DNA of 64,000 nt, from assembly GCF_028736115.1 (NCBI RefSeq), contig NZ_CP117877.1:3472001-3536000 (forward strand), read 5' to 3'. Position 1 is the first letter of the stretch, and the number at the start of each line of letters is the position of its first letter. The notes beneath the pieces were generated by a model, which worked only from the letters and a program-made list of their open reading frames with translations, was not told where the DNA came from and searched no databases. Below, piece after piece: positions 16,805-25,343 of the stretch. Both the position numbers and the translations under genes were made by a program. The DNA comes from Mucilaginibacter sp. KACC 22063 (GTDB taxonomy: Bacteria; Bacteroidota; Bacteroidia; Sphingobacteriales; Sphingobacteriaceae).

Positions 16805-17206
16805 ATGAAAAAGCTATTTTCAAAGCATTTACTTGCCGATCAGGATATTGAACAATTAATAGGCATTCAACTACGTGCCGGGGTGGTTACAGCAAGTATT
16901 ATCGTATTAATAGGCGGCATACTTTACCTCATCCAGTCGGGCGGTAGCCTGCTTCCATCTTACGCGCATTTTGGTGGTGAAAAAGCCGAGCTGACCAGTT
17001 TTAGCGCAATATGGCAGGCGGTGATACATTTCCGCGCAAAAGGAATAATTACGCTCGGTGTAGTCATACTGATGGCTACGCCATTGCTGCGTATCATGTT
17101 TTCATTAGTTGGATTTGCTATTGAGAAAGACCGCATGTATGTACTGATCACCCTTTTTGTATTGATGGTGATGGCGTTCAGTATTTTCGGTGGACTAAAA
17201 GTATAA
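16805..17206 (+). CDS. DUF1634 membrane protein, partner of the TauE/SafE exporter
   Basis: 133-residue protein with three predicted membrane helices (about residues 25-47, 78-102, 110-130) separated by a short loop. The DQDIEQLIGIQLRAGV opening and the YVLITLFVLMVMAFSIFGG end match DUF1634, a family frequently coded beside TauE/SafE genes. That co-occurrence suggests an accessory subunit of the transporter. The stop codon directly abuts the stop of the convergent gene (no intervening base). Function is inferred from context only. Confidence 0.85.
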   Translation: MKKLFSKHLLADQDIEQLIGIQLRAGVVTASIIVLIGGILYLIQSGGSLLPSYAHFGGEKAELTSFSAIWQAVIHFRAKGIITLGVVILMATPLLRIMFSLVGFAIEKDRMYVLITLFVLMVMAFSIFGGLKV

Positions 17207-17725
17207 TCAACCCTTAAACGGATAAAAGACATCAAATTCCCAGGGGCCTCCGCGGTAAGTCCACAAATCTAAGCCGATGCCTGTAATCTCGAAAGGCTCG
17301 AAATCAGCGTTCAACTTTTCAATCAGCGCTTTTGCCTGCTCTAATGTTACCTTGTTTTGTATGGTAATATGCGGGCGATAGCGCTGCCTGTCTTGCGGGA
17401 TCAACTCATCCTTAAAACATGCAGACAACTGTCGGTGTAAATCTTGTAACGCGTCTGATTCAATCTTATAAGCCACACCTGCTCCAAGGTTTTGCATGCC
17501 TGTTATTTTTAATGCAACGGGCGCTTGCTTCACATCTTTCAATTGCTGTTTTGTAAAAGTATCATTAGGCAACTGATGAAAAAGCGAAATATGTGCTTTC
17601 AGGAAATTCCTCTCACGCGGGAAATAAAGTTCACGCTGCTTATCGAAAAACGCCTGGCTTTCGGCATCCATTCGTAAAGTTAAAATATAAGGCTGTATTG
17701 CTTCCAACGGTATTAACTTAAACAA
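17207..17725 (-). CDS. 2'-5' RNA ligase / 2H phosphoesterase superfamily protein
   Basis: 172-residue cytoplasmic protein of the 2H superfamily. The two catalytic motifs are visible as HISLF (about residues 45-49, here with Ser in place of Thr: HxS) and HITIQ (about 121-125, HxT). The two-lobed alpha/beta order fits the LigT/YjcG-like fold. Members cleave or join 2'-5' linkages or open cyclic phosphates, and the true substrate is rarely known. It is a single gene facing the TauE/DUF1634 operon. Confidence 0.8.
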   Translation of the reverse strand: MFKLIPLEAIQPYILTLRMDAESQAFFDKQRELYFPRERNFLKAHISLFHQLPNDTFTKQQLKDVKQAPVALKITGMQNLGAGVAYKIESDALQDLHRQLSACFKDELIPQDRQRYRPHITIQNKVTLEQAKALIEKLNADFEPFEITGIGLDLWTYRGGPWEFDVFYPFKG

Positions 17726-17758
17726 GCACTAACGTTTAATCAATACTTATGGTTTAGC

Positions 17759-17796
17759 AGTGTGTAACAATCACACTTATTTGTCCTATAAATTTG
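17759..17796 (+). promoter_or_regulatory. Putative promoter and operator of the GH3 gene
   Basis: AGTGTG (17759-17764) and CACACT (17772-17777) form a 6-bp inverted repeat with a 7-bp spacer. It lies where the -33 element would be relative to TAAATTTG (17789-17796), a full match to TAnnTTTG. A repressor bound there would block transcription of the GH3 gene. The NUDIX-type regulator downstream is the natural candidate, but this is inference. Confidence 0.4.
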
Positions 17797-17850
17797 AAGG
17801 TTTAACAAATTGATTTAAATTGCAATTCAATTGTAAGTTAACCTTTATTA

Positions 17851-20262
17851 ATGAGAAATAAAACCTGCCTGTTACTCCTGGTGGCTTTATGCGCCTATAA
17901 AAATATTTCGGCACAAAGTCATGATATTTACCACAAGGGCTGGATAGACTTCAACAAAAATGGCAAGAAGGACATTTTTGAAGATCCGCAGCAGCCTGTG
18001 GAAAAACGTATTACCGACTTATTAGCGCAAATGACCGTCGAGGAAAAAACCTGTCAGATGGCTACGCTTTACGGTTACAAAAGGGTTTTAAAAGAGGAAA
18101 TGCCAACCGAATCATGGAAACACGAGGTTTGGAAAGATGGCATTGCCAACATTGATGAGGAACTAAATAGCTTAACATCTTATACAGATAACGCAACTTC
18201 ACAATATTCATATCCGTTCAGCAAACATGCTTCGGCAATAAATACCATTCAGAAGTGGTTTGTTGAGCAAACACGGATGGGTATCCCTGTTGACTTCACT
18301 AATGAAGGTATCCACGGCCTCAACCATGACCGAGCCACTCCCCTGCCTGCCCCAATTGGTATTGGCAGCACCTGGGACAAGCAACTGGTACGCAAAGCCG
18401 GACAAATTGTAGGCCGTGAAGCAAAGGCATTAGGCTATACCAACGTTTACGCTCCGATACTTGACCCCGCCCGCGACCAGCGCTGGGGACGTGTGGTTGA
18501 ATGTTATGGCGAGGATCCTTTCCATATTGCTGAGTTAGGTAAGCAAATGACACTTGGCATACAGGAAGAGGGCGTTGCTTCCACATTAAAGCACTTTGCA
18601 GTTTACAGCGTGCCAAAAGGCGGCCGCGATGGCAATACCCGTACCGATCCGCATGTGGCACCACGCGAAATGTATCAGCTATACCTGTACCCATTTCGCA
18701 GGGTGATACAAGAGGCACATCCGCTTGGGGTAATGAGTAGCTATAACGACTGGGATGGCGTACCTGTAACCGGCAGCCACTTTTTCCTGACCGAACTGCT
18801 GCGCGAAAAATTTGGATTTAACGGATATGTGGTTTCTGACAGTGAGGCGGCTGAATATCTTTTCAGCAAACATCATGTTGCCGCGGATTACAAAGAGGCG
18901 GTGCGCCAGGTAGTAGAAGCCGGGCTTAACGTACGTACCAATTTCACCATGCCGCAAACTTTTATTATGCCTTTGCGCGAATTAATAAAAGAGGGGAAGC
19001 TATCTATGAAAACCATTGATGCACGTGTGGCAGATGTACTGCGTGTAAAATTCAAATTAGGTTTGTTTGATCAGCCATATGTTGCTGATCCGAAAGCAGC
19101 TGATAAAATCGTGCATACTGATGCCGATAAACAATTCAGCATACAAATGGATCGCGAAAGCATGGTATTGCTTAAAAATGCCAATAACCTGCTTCCGCTT
19201 AATAAGGCTAATCTTAAAAATATATTGGTAACCGGTCCTTTAGCTACAGAAACCAACTATGCCATCAGCAGGTACGGGCCATCGCACAACCCGGTTACTA
19301 ATGTACTTGATGGTATAAAAAACTATGTGAGTAAAGGCACCAATGTAAACTATGCTAAAGGCTGCGATATTATAGATGCTACCTGGCCCGAAAGTGAAAT
19401 TATTGAAACGCCGCTTACTGATAAAGAACAGGCAGACATTAACGAAGCTGTTGAAAAAGCGAAACAGGCTGATGTGGTGATAGCCGTTGTAGGCGAAGAC
19501 GCTAAACGCGTAGGCGAAAGCTTATCGCGTACAGGGCTTAACCTACCCGGCCGCCAGCTTAAGCTGATACAGGCATTGCAGGCAACAGGCAAACCTGTTG
19601 TAATGGTAATGATTAACGGGCAGCCGCTTACCATCAATTGGGAAAACCGTTTTGTACCTGCTATTTTAGAGGCATGGTTCCCAGGTCCGGAAAGCGGAAG
19701 GGTAATAGCCGAAACTTTATTTGGCGACAACAACCCTGGCGGCAAACTCCCTATTACGTTTCCAAAAACCGTTGGCCAAATCGAGTTTAACTTTCCTTTC
19801 AAGCCAGCTTCACAGGCTAACCAGCCAACATCGGGCCCTAATGGCTACGGTAAAACCAGCGTTAACGGGGCGCTTTATCCATTTGGCTATGGTTTAAGCT
19901 ATACCACCTTCGAATATAAAAACTTACAGGTATCACCGGACAAAGCCCAAAACCAGGCTGATATCAGCGTAAGTGTTGATGTAACCAATACAGGCAAGGT
20001 AAAGGGTGATGAAGTAGTACAACTATACCTGAAAGATAAGGTAAGCAGTGTTACTACATACGAATATGACCTGCGTGGTTTTGAACGCATAACCCTTGCC
20101 CCCGGCGAAACCAAAACGGTAAACTTTGTAATTCATCCTGATGATATGGCCCTGCTGGATAAAAACATGAACTGGACTGTTGAACCCGGAGCCTTTGAGG
20201 TAATGATCGGCAGCTCATCAGAAGATATCAGGCTTAAAAAAGAATTTGTTATAGAAGAATAA
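17851..20262 (+). CDS. bglX: Glycoside hydrolase family 3 beta-glucosidase/xylosidase
   Basis: 803-residue exported enzyme that removes terminal beta-linked sugars from oligosaccharides. The signal peptide ends at NISAQ (residue 22). The (beta/alpha)8 domain spans about residues 50-400, including KHFAVYSVPKGGRDG (substrate binding) and VVSDSEA with the nucleophile Asp330. The alpha/beta sandwich domain follows (VVIAVVGEDAKRVGESLSR), and a fibronectin-III-like domain closes the protein from about residue 690 (KGDEVVQLYLKDKVSSVTT). It carries no type IX sorting tail, so it is probably periplasmic. A NUDIX-type regulator follows 33 bp later. Glucosidase versus xylosidase/arabinosidase activity is not decided. 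Confidence 0.93.
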   Translation: MRNKTCLLLLVALCAYKNISAQSHDIYHKGWIDFNKNGKKDIFEDPQQPVEKRITDLLAQMTVEEKTCQMATLYGYKRVLKEEMPTESWKHEVWKDGIANIDEELNSLTSYTDNATSQYSYPFSKHASAINTIQKWFVEQTRMGIPVDFTNEGIHGLNHDRATPLPAPIGIGSTWDKQLVRKAGQIVGREAKALGYTNVYAPILDPARDQRWGRVVECYGEDPFHIAELGKQMTLGIQEEGVASTLKHFAVYSVPKGGRDGNTRTDPHVAPREMYQLYLYPFRRVIQEAHPLGVMSSYNDWDGVPVTGSHFFLTELLREKFGFNGYVVSDSEAAEYLFSKHHVAADYKEAVRQVVEAGLNVRTNFTMPQTFIMPLRELIKEGKLSMKTIDARVADVLRVKFKLGLFDQPYVADPKAADKIVHTDADKQFSIQMDRESMVLLKNANNLLPLNKANLKNILVTGPLATETNYAISRYGPSHNPVTNVLDGIKNYVSKGTNVNYAKGCDIIDATWPESEIIETPLTDKEQADINEAVEKAKQADVVIAVVGEDAKRVGESLSRTGLNLPGRQLKLIQALQATGKPVVMVMINGQPLTINWENRFVPAILEAWFPGPESGRVIAETLFGDNNPGGKLPITFPKTVGQIEFNFPFKPASQANQPTSGPNGYGKTSVNGALYPFGYGLSYTTFEYKNLQVSPDKAQNQADISVSVDVTNTGKVKGDEVVQLYLKDKVSSVTTYEYDLRGFERITLAPGETKTVNFVIHPDDMALLDKNMNWTVEPGAFEVMIGSSSEDIRLKKEFVIEE

Positions 20263-20295
20263 TCTTTAAATACTTAAACCTACTAACTTACAATT

Positions 20296-21012
20296 ATGCA
20301 AAAATACACTGGCCAAAAAAGAATGCTCGTCGCTGTAGACTGCATTGTTTTTGGCTTCGACGGAAACAACATTAAATTACTCCTGGTTAAACGAGCCATT
20401 GATCCGCATAAAGGTAAATGGAGTATGATGGGCGGCTTTTTACAACCCGATGAAACACCTGACAATGCAGCCAACCGGGTACTTGAACTGCGCACAGGGC
20501 TTAAAGATATTTACCTGGAACAAATGCATGTTTTTGGCAAACCCGATCGTGACCCAGTAGAGCGTACACTCTCTGTAGCATACTTTGCTTTAATTGACAT
20601 TCATAAATACGAAAAGCAGTTGAATGAGGAATACCATGCCGAATGGTTTTTACTGACAGAAGTGCCGCCTTTAATTTTTGACCACGAAGAAATGCTGCGA
20701 ATGGCAAAAAAACAATTGCGTTATAAGGCTGCGCTGCATCCAATTTTGTTTAACCTGTTGCCCGATAAATTTACTGTACCGCAATTGCAGGCACTTTATG
20801 AGGGTATTTATCAAGCCAAGTTTGACGATCGTAATTTCAGCCGTAAGGTTTTGTCAACCGGTTTGTTAATTAAGCTTGATGAAAAGGATAAGCAGTCATC
20901 AAAAAAAGGCGCGTTTTATTACCGGTTAAACCAGCAGGAGTATCTGGAAAACTTTGAGTCATTTTTGAATTTTGTCCCTAACCCAGATAAACTGTTAACC
21001 GATAAATCATAA
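20296..21012 (+). CDS. NrtR-like transcriptional regulator with a degenerate NUDIX domain
   Basis: 238 residues: an N-terminal NUDIX fold (about 1-145) and a C-terminal winged-helix domain (about 155-225, KFTVPQLQALYEGIYQ, DDRNFSRKVLSTGLLI), the NrtR architecture. In Bacteroidota such proteins control sugar genes (for example AraR). The NUDIX box keeps G and the first E (GGFLQPDETPDNAAN) but continues RVLELRTGL where an active enzyme has REUxEExGU. All three metal-binding glutamates are replaced, so it is very likely a sugar-sensing repressor or activator and not a hydrolase. It is coded in the same operon as the GH3 enzyme, which is its likely target. Confidence 0.88.
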   Translation: MQKYTGQKRMLVAVDCIVFGFDGNNIKLLLVKRAIDPHKGKWSMMGGFLQPDETPDNAANRVLELRTGLKDIYLEQMHVFGKPDRDPVERTLSVAYFALIDIHKYEKQLNEEYHAEWFLLTEVPPLIFDHEEMLRMAKKQLRYKAALHPILFNLLPDKFTVPQLQALYEGIYQAKFDDRNFSRKVLSTGLLIKLDEKDKQSSKKGAFYYRLNQQEYLENFESFLNFVPNPDKLLTDKS

Positions 21013-21068
21013 TGCCATTTTCTGAAGGATAAACACCTTTCATTTCCGCCTTTACAAATGGTATTATC

Positions 21069-23201
21069 TTAGCTCAGGTCTTTAGGTAACGATATCAGGA
21101 ATGTTGCCCCCATTCCGGGTTCAGACTGCACCTCTATTTTCCCTTTGTGCTTTTCTATAATTCCAAACACAATGGATAAGCCTAAGCCTGTACCCTCTCC
21201 AACATCCTTGGTGGTATAAAAGGGATCGAATATGTGTTGCTTCACATCGTCGCTGATGCCAATACCGGTATCCCGTATCACTATGCTGATATGGTTTTCG
21301 TGGTCGGTAGTAATGATCAGGATATTCTCGTCATTATGCACGGGTTTGCTTTCAATAGCGTGGATACTATTGGTAATCAGGTTAATCAGCACCTGTCCTA
21401 TTTTACCCGGATAGCAATTGATCAGCGGCAACTTATCTAATACAGGAGTTATTGAAATGTAAGCCGGTGTAGTACTTCTTAAAATCACAAGAGTACTCAA
21501 CACTGCTTTATTAATATCGGCCGGCTTTAAGCTTTGCTCATCAGTACGGCTAAAGGTGCGCAGGCTGTCAACAATCTCTTTGGTTCGGCCCGCTCCTTCT
21601 TCAATACCATCGAGCAGTGTTGTTATTTCATCTTTAACAAAATCAACATCTATTTTTTTGCGGTACTGGGCAACATCTTTTTGCAGTTCGGTATTATCCG
21701 GCACCCTTTCAAATGCAACGTATTTATCAATTAACTCAAAAATCTCCACAAAATCCATCCTCAGCGGATTTACACTTGCGCTTACAAAGTTGATAGGATT
21801 ATTAATCTCATGAGCTATACCTGCCGTTAACTGCCCCAATGAGGCCATTTTTTCGGTTTCCACCAATTTAGTTTGGGCAGCCTTTAAGTTCTCGATACTC
21901 CGCGACAAGTTTTGGTTGCTTTGTATCAGTTCGCGGGTACGTTCGCTTACCTTATTTTCAAGCAGGATATTTTGCTGGGTAATCAGCTTCTCGTTTTCAA
22001 CTGCGATGGCAAGAGCAGCAATCTGCGATTCGCTGATCTGTTGGCGATAAAAATTGATCTTATCGGCCAGTGCAGCCGAAAACAAAATAAGCTCCAGCGC
22101 CGAACCATATAAAATAATATTAACCGTAAGTGTATTGTATATCACAAACCCCTGTGAACGGGCTATAGAAGTAATAATAGACAGGAAGAACAACGTCCAC
22201 CCGAACATGAAATACTTGGCTGGCTTAAAGCCCTTAAAGTAAAGCATGGAGCCTATAACCAGCAGAAATATAGAAGTAGTTAAAGCACTGAATGCAATAA
22301 GCGTATAAGTAAGATGTATAAAACCGGCCATCAGGGTAAGCAATGGCAATGTGTAAATTGCAAACATGGCCCTGTAACTCCATAAAATGATATTCCCCTG
22401 CTGCTTGATCTGCAAAAACTCATATACAAAAAACAGTATCGAAAACCCGAAACAGACGCGGCAAACCGGCAGTACAATATCATTAATAACTTGTTTATCA
22501 CCGCTGATCAGGTTTGTACCGTACCCCCTGAGCAAGATCTGTGTAAGGCCCAGAAAAATAATATACAATACGTAATAAACGTAACTGATATCGCCTACTA
22601 TAAAGAACAGCACAAGGTTGTATACCGCCATAATTACGATAACACCCATGAATGCCCCTATCACCAGGTTTTGGAAATTGACGCTTTTCATAAACGAAGT
22701 GGCACTGTAAACCTCTACCGGTAAAACTGTAGTCCCGTTACTTTTTACACGCAGATATATGGTTTTGCTGGAATCGGGTAGGATAACGAAGTTGACGTGC
22801 GTAGTATTTTGTTCCAACTGGCTTAAGCTGAGGTGCGGGTAATCGGCCACAAGCCTGACAGGCTGTTTGCTGGCATTGAGGTAATACAGGTCAAATTCAT
22901 CAATTACACTGCTGCGGATGCTGACCGGGAGATAGGGTTGCGTAGTTTTATTTTTAAGAGTAAGCTTTAACCAAATAACAGAGGTGGTGTAATTAATATG
23001 CGGTAAAGGCTGATTAACCTTATGAAATGAATTGCTTTTTAATACATCATAAAAAGTAAGCGTACCGTCCGGATCTTCTAACTGGGTGAATGTAGTATTA
23101 GGAATAAGTTTTGATTCGTTGTTATGAATAACCAATGTATCAGCAGCAAAAACAGATGCACAGCATAGGATAAGAGAAACGAACAACAGAAACTTTTTCA
23201 T
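21069..23201 (-). CDS. 7TM-DISM sensor histidine kinase
   Basis: About 710 residues. After a signal peptide (MKKFLLFVSLILCCASVFA) comes an extracytoplasmic 7TMR-DISMED2 domain (to about residue 165, possibly binding a carbohydrate-like ligand). Seven membrane helices follow (about 180-385), then a short coiled coil and the kinase core. The core has an H-box GIAHEINNPINF (His near residue 464), N-box NLITNSIHAIE, and G-boxes DTGIGI and GEGTGLGLSIVFGIIEKH. The start at 23201 gives a standard signal peptide; an ATG 4 codons earlier is possible. It faces away from a response regulator 105 bp off, its likely partner. Confidence 0.92.
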   Translation of the reverse strand: MKKFLLFVSLILCCASVFAADTLVIHNNESKLIPNTTFTQLEDPDGTLTFYDVLKSNSFHKVNQPLPHINYTTSVIWLKLTLKNKTTQPYLPVSIRSSVIDEFDLYYLNASKQPVRLVADYPHLSLSQLEQNTTHVNFVILPDSSKTIYLRVKSNGTTVLPVEVYSATSFMKSVNFQNLVIGAFMGVIVIMAVYNLVLFFIVGDISYVYYVLYIIFLGLTQILLRGYGTNLISGDKQVINDIVLPVCRVCFGFSILFFVYEFLQIKQQGNIILWSYRAMFAIYTLPLLTLMAGFIHLTYTLIAFSALTTSIFLLVIGSMLYFKGFKPAKYFMFGWTLFFLSIITSIARSQGFVIYNTLTVNIILYGSALELILFSAALADKINFYRQQISESQIAALAIAVENEKLITQQNILLENKVSERTRELIQSNQNLSRSIENLKAAQTKLVETEKMASLGQLTAGIAHEINNPINFVSASVNPLRMDFVEIFELIDKYVAFERVPDNTELQKDVAQYRKKIDVDFVKDEITTLLDGIEEGAGRTKEIVDSLRTFSRTDEQSLKPADINKAVLSTLVILRSTTPAYISITPVLDKLPLINCYPGKIGQVLINLITNSIHAIESKPVHNDENILIITTDHENHISIVIRDTGIGISDDVKQHIFDPFYTTKDVGEGTGLGLSIVFGIIEKHKGKIEVQSEPGMGATFLISLPKDLS

Positions 23202-23306
23202 TAATACCGGCATCGTTGTATACACCGATGCAAGATAATAATAAACAAAACGTTTATTATATGATTAAAAATAGTGTTTGTGCTTAACCTTAACTAATTT
23301 TGCAAT

Positions 23307-23753
23307 ATGGAATACGGCGTATTATATATAGATGATGAAATTAATAATTTGAACAGCTTTAAGGCTGCATTCAGGCGCGATTTCAATATTTTTACGGCAC
23401 AATCGGCTAAAGAAGGACGAAAGATATTAGACACTAATGAAATTGGTGTAATCATAACCGACCAGCGCATGCCAACCATGACCGGGATCGAATTTTTAGA
23501 GTCTATACTGCCCGTTTACCCTGATACCATTCGTATTCTTCTTACTGGCTTTGCTGACATTAACGCCGTTATGGATGCTATTAACCGCGGACAGGTTTAT
23601 AAATACCTGGTTAAGCCCTGGCAAAATGAAGAGTTGAAAATGTACATTCAAAACTCGCTGGAAATCTATCATTTACGCAAAGAGAATAAAGAGCTTGCCC
23701 AAAAACTTAAGCTGGCCAATATGGAGCTTGAAGCTTTAATGAAATCACAATAA
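23307..23753 (+). CDS. Single-domain response regulator with a coiled-coil tail
   Basis: 148 residues. The receiver domain occupies about 1-118: acidic pair YIDDE (residues 7-11), phospho-acceptor Asp in VIITDQRMPTMTG, Thr in ILLTGFAD, and Lys in YLVKPWQNEE. The rest (NSLEIYHLRKENKELAQKL onward) is a short coiled coil without an output domain. It belongs to the DQRMP class often found with metal-phosphohydrolase or GGDEF outputs but here stands alone. Divergent from the 7TM kinase, it is probably phosphorylated by it and acts by protein contact. Confidence 0.9.
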   Translation: MEYGVLYIDDEINNLNSFKAAFRRDFNIFTAQSAKEGRKILDTNEIGVIITDQRMPTMTGIEFLESILPVYPDTIRILLTGFADINAVMDAINRGQVYKYLVKPWQNEELKMYIQNSLEIYHLRKENKELAQKLKLANMELEALMKSQ

Positions 23754-23919
23754 AAAGTATCTGGTTCATATAAGTTATGTATATTGGTCATGCATTCTGA
23801 TGCACTCTAATTACTAAACTATTCTAAGGTGAACCTCCTGGTGCGATTTTTAGTTGCAGCCATTTAACGCTATGTGGCTCTCTTCTGTATGCGCTAAAAA
23901 TTCAACATGTAAAGGCATT

Positions 23920-24313
23920 GAGTTACTGGCTGGACCACGATGATATTTTAAACCCAGTAGCAACACCACTTGAAATACCACCTATACCCTGGCGGCTACT
24001 TCGACCGATGGTTGCGTAAATTATTTGCAGGTAAATGTCTTTGTTTTAAAACTACCCGAAATACCCAACACTTTTACACCAAACAATGGTTGTGTTAACG
24101 ATTTATGGTATATTAAACACCTGGAAGACCATCCTGATTGTACCGTGAAGTTTCAGCAGAAATGGTGAAAAGGTATTCTATTCTGTAAGCTATCATGTGC
24201 TGTGGGACGGGCGTTACAAAGGGCAGGATTTGCCTGCCGGTGTTTATTATTATATTATCAACCCTAAAAGCGGCCGCAAAACCATGAGCGGCTCTATCAC
24301 AATTATCAGATAA
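23920..24313 (+). pseudogene. Decayed T9SS cargo: gliding-motility-associated C-terminal (type B) sorting domain
   Basis: The stretch 23754-24312 has no long frame. Three pieces read as the end of a type B sorting domain (TIGR04131-like). The first is DILNPVATPLE (about 23945-23980). The second, after a frame change, is NTTYTLAATSTDGCVNYLQ and LPEIPNTFTPNNGCVNDLWY (about 23970-24150). The third, after another shift near 24150-24160, is GEKVFYSVSYHVLWDGRYKG and PAGVYYYIINPKSGRKTMSG to the stop TAA at 24311-24313. Parts of the upstream PKD-like repeats are gone. The stop overlaps the PorP/SprF start (TAATG), so the intact gene was once the upstream partner of that gene in an operon. Confidence 0.75.
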
Positions 24314-25329
24314 TGAATAAGTGCTTTAAACTAATCCTGCTGCTAATGCTGTTTTCGCACATAATAACAGCACAGCAACGCCCGCAATATACCCAGTATG
24401 TTTTTAACAACTATCTGCTAAACCCAGCCGTTGGCGGTATCGAAAATTATACCGATGTAAAAGCAGGTTTCCGCAAGCAGTGGACCGGCTTAGATGGCGC
24501 TCCGACTACATCATACCTCACCGTAAACATGCCTCTGGGTAGTAATTTTATAAACGGTGATGCAACGGCGATACCTGCAGGTGGCGGCGAGAACCCCATG
24601 AGCCGTTCTTATGTACAAAATTATATGGCAGCAGAACCGCATCATGGTGTTGGTTTAATGGTTGTAAATGATAAGGCAGGGCCATTAACACAAACCAATA
24701 TTGATGCTACTTATGCTTATCATCTTGGACTTGCGCCCCGGTTAAACCTGGCAGTGGGCGTATCTGCAGGTATAGCACACATGGGATTAAATACATCAAT
24801 GATTACGCTGGAAAACCCGTTGGATCCGGCTATTGCAAATGCCAATACCAGCCAGTGGTACCCTGATTTGGGTGCAGGGGTCTGGCTATATTCGCCAACC
24901 TATTATGTGGGTGCATCGGTACAGCAACTGCTTAAACAAACATTATATTTTAGCGCTAACAACGCTTATAACCAAAGCCAGACAGTGCCGCATTATTTCC
25001 TTACAGCAGGTATAAAACTTTTTGTATCAGATGATATCACCTTTATGCCATCCATCATGTTCAAGGTAATTAAACCGGTTCCCAATACTTTTGATATTAC
25101 AGGTAAATTTGCCTTTAGGGAGAGGTTCTGGCTTGGCGGCGCTTATCGCCGCAATGATTCTGTGGCCGGGCTTATTGGCTTTAACATCAGCTCGTTTCTC
25201 AGTTTCGGCTATTCGTATGATTTTACCACGTCCAACCTTAACACCGTAAGCAACGGAACACACGAGTTTATTTTAGGCATCTTACTAAACAACCGCTACA
25301 AGGTATCGTGCCCTATGCGCAGCTTTTAA
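24313..25329 (+). CDS. PorP/SprF family type IX secretion system membrane protein
   Basis: 338-residue outer-membrane beta-barrel protein. A signal peptide ends near residue 20 (HIITAQQ), followed by the family opening RPQYTQYVFNNYLLNPAVGG and the GFRKQWTGLDGAPTTSYLT signature. PorP/SprF proteins are needed for export or anchoring of individual type B cargo proteins by the type IX system, and genes for cargo and its PorP partner are typically adjacent. Here the partner directly upstream is decayed, so this copy may have lost its substrate. Core T9SS genes (sprA, gldKLMN, porU) are not in the window. Confidence 0.92.
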   Translation: MNKCFKLILLLMLFSHIITAQQRPQYTQYVFNNYLLNPAVGGIENYTDVKAGFRKQWTGLDGAPTTSYLTVNMPLGSNFINGDATAIPAGGGENPMSRSYVQNYMAAEPHHGVGLMVVNDKAGPLTQTNIDATYAYHLGLAPRLNLAVGVSAGIAHMGLNTSMITLENPLDPAIANANTSQWYPDLGAGVWLYSPTYYVGASVQQLLKQTLYFSANNAYNQSQTVPHYFLTAGIKLFVSDDITFMPSIMFKVIKPVPNTFDITGKFAFRERFWLGGAYRRNDSVAGLIGFNISSFLSFGYSYDFTTSNLNTVSNGTHEFILGILLNNRYKVSCPMRSF

Positions 25330-25343
25330 GCAGATACACTAAA

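Noticed and set aside
24313-25329. A type IX secretion operon
   Set aside because: Only one PorP/SprF gene and a decayed cargo are seen; no core T9SS genes are in the window.
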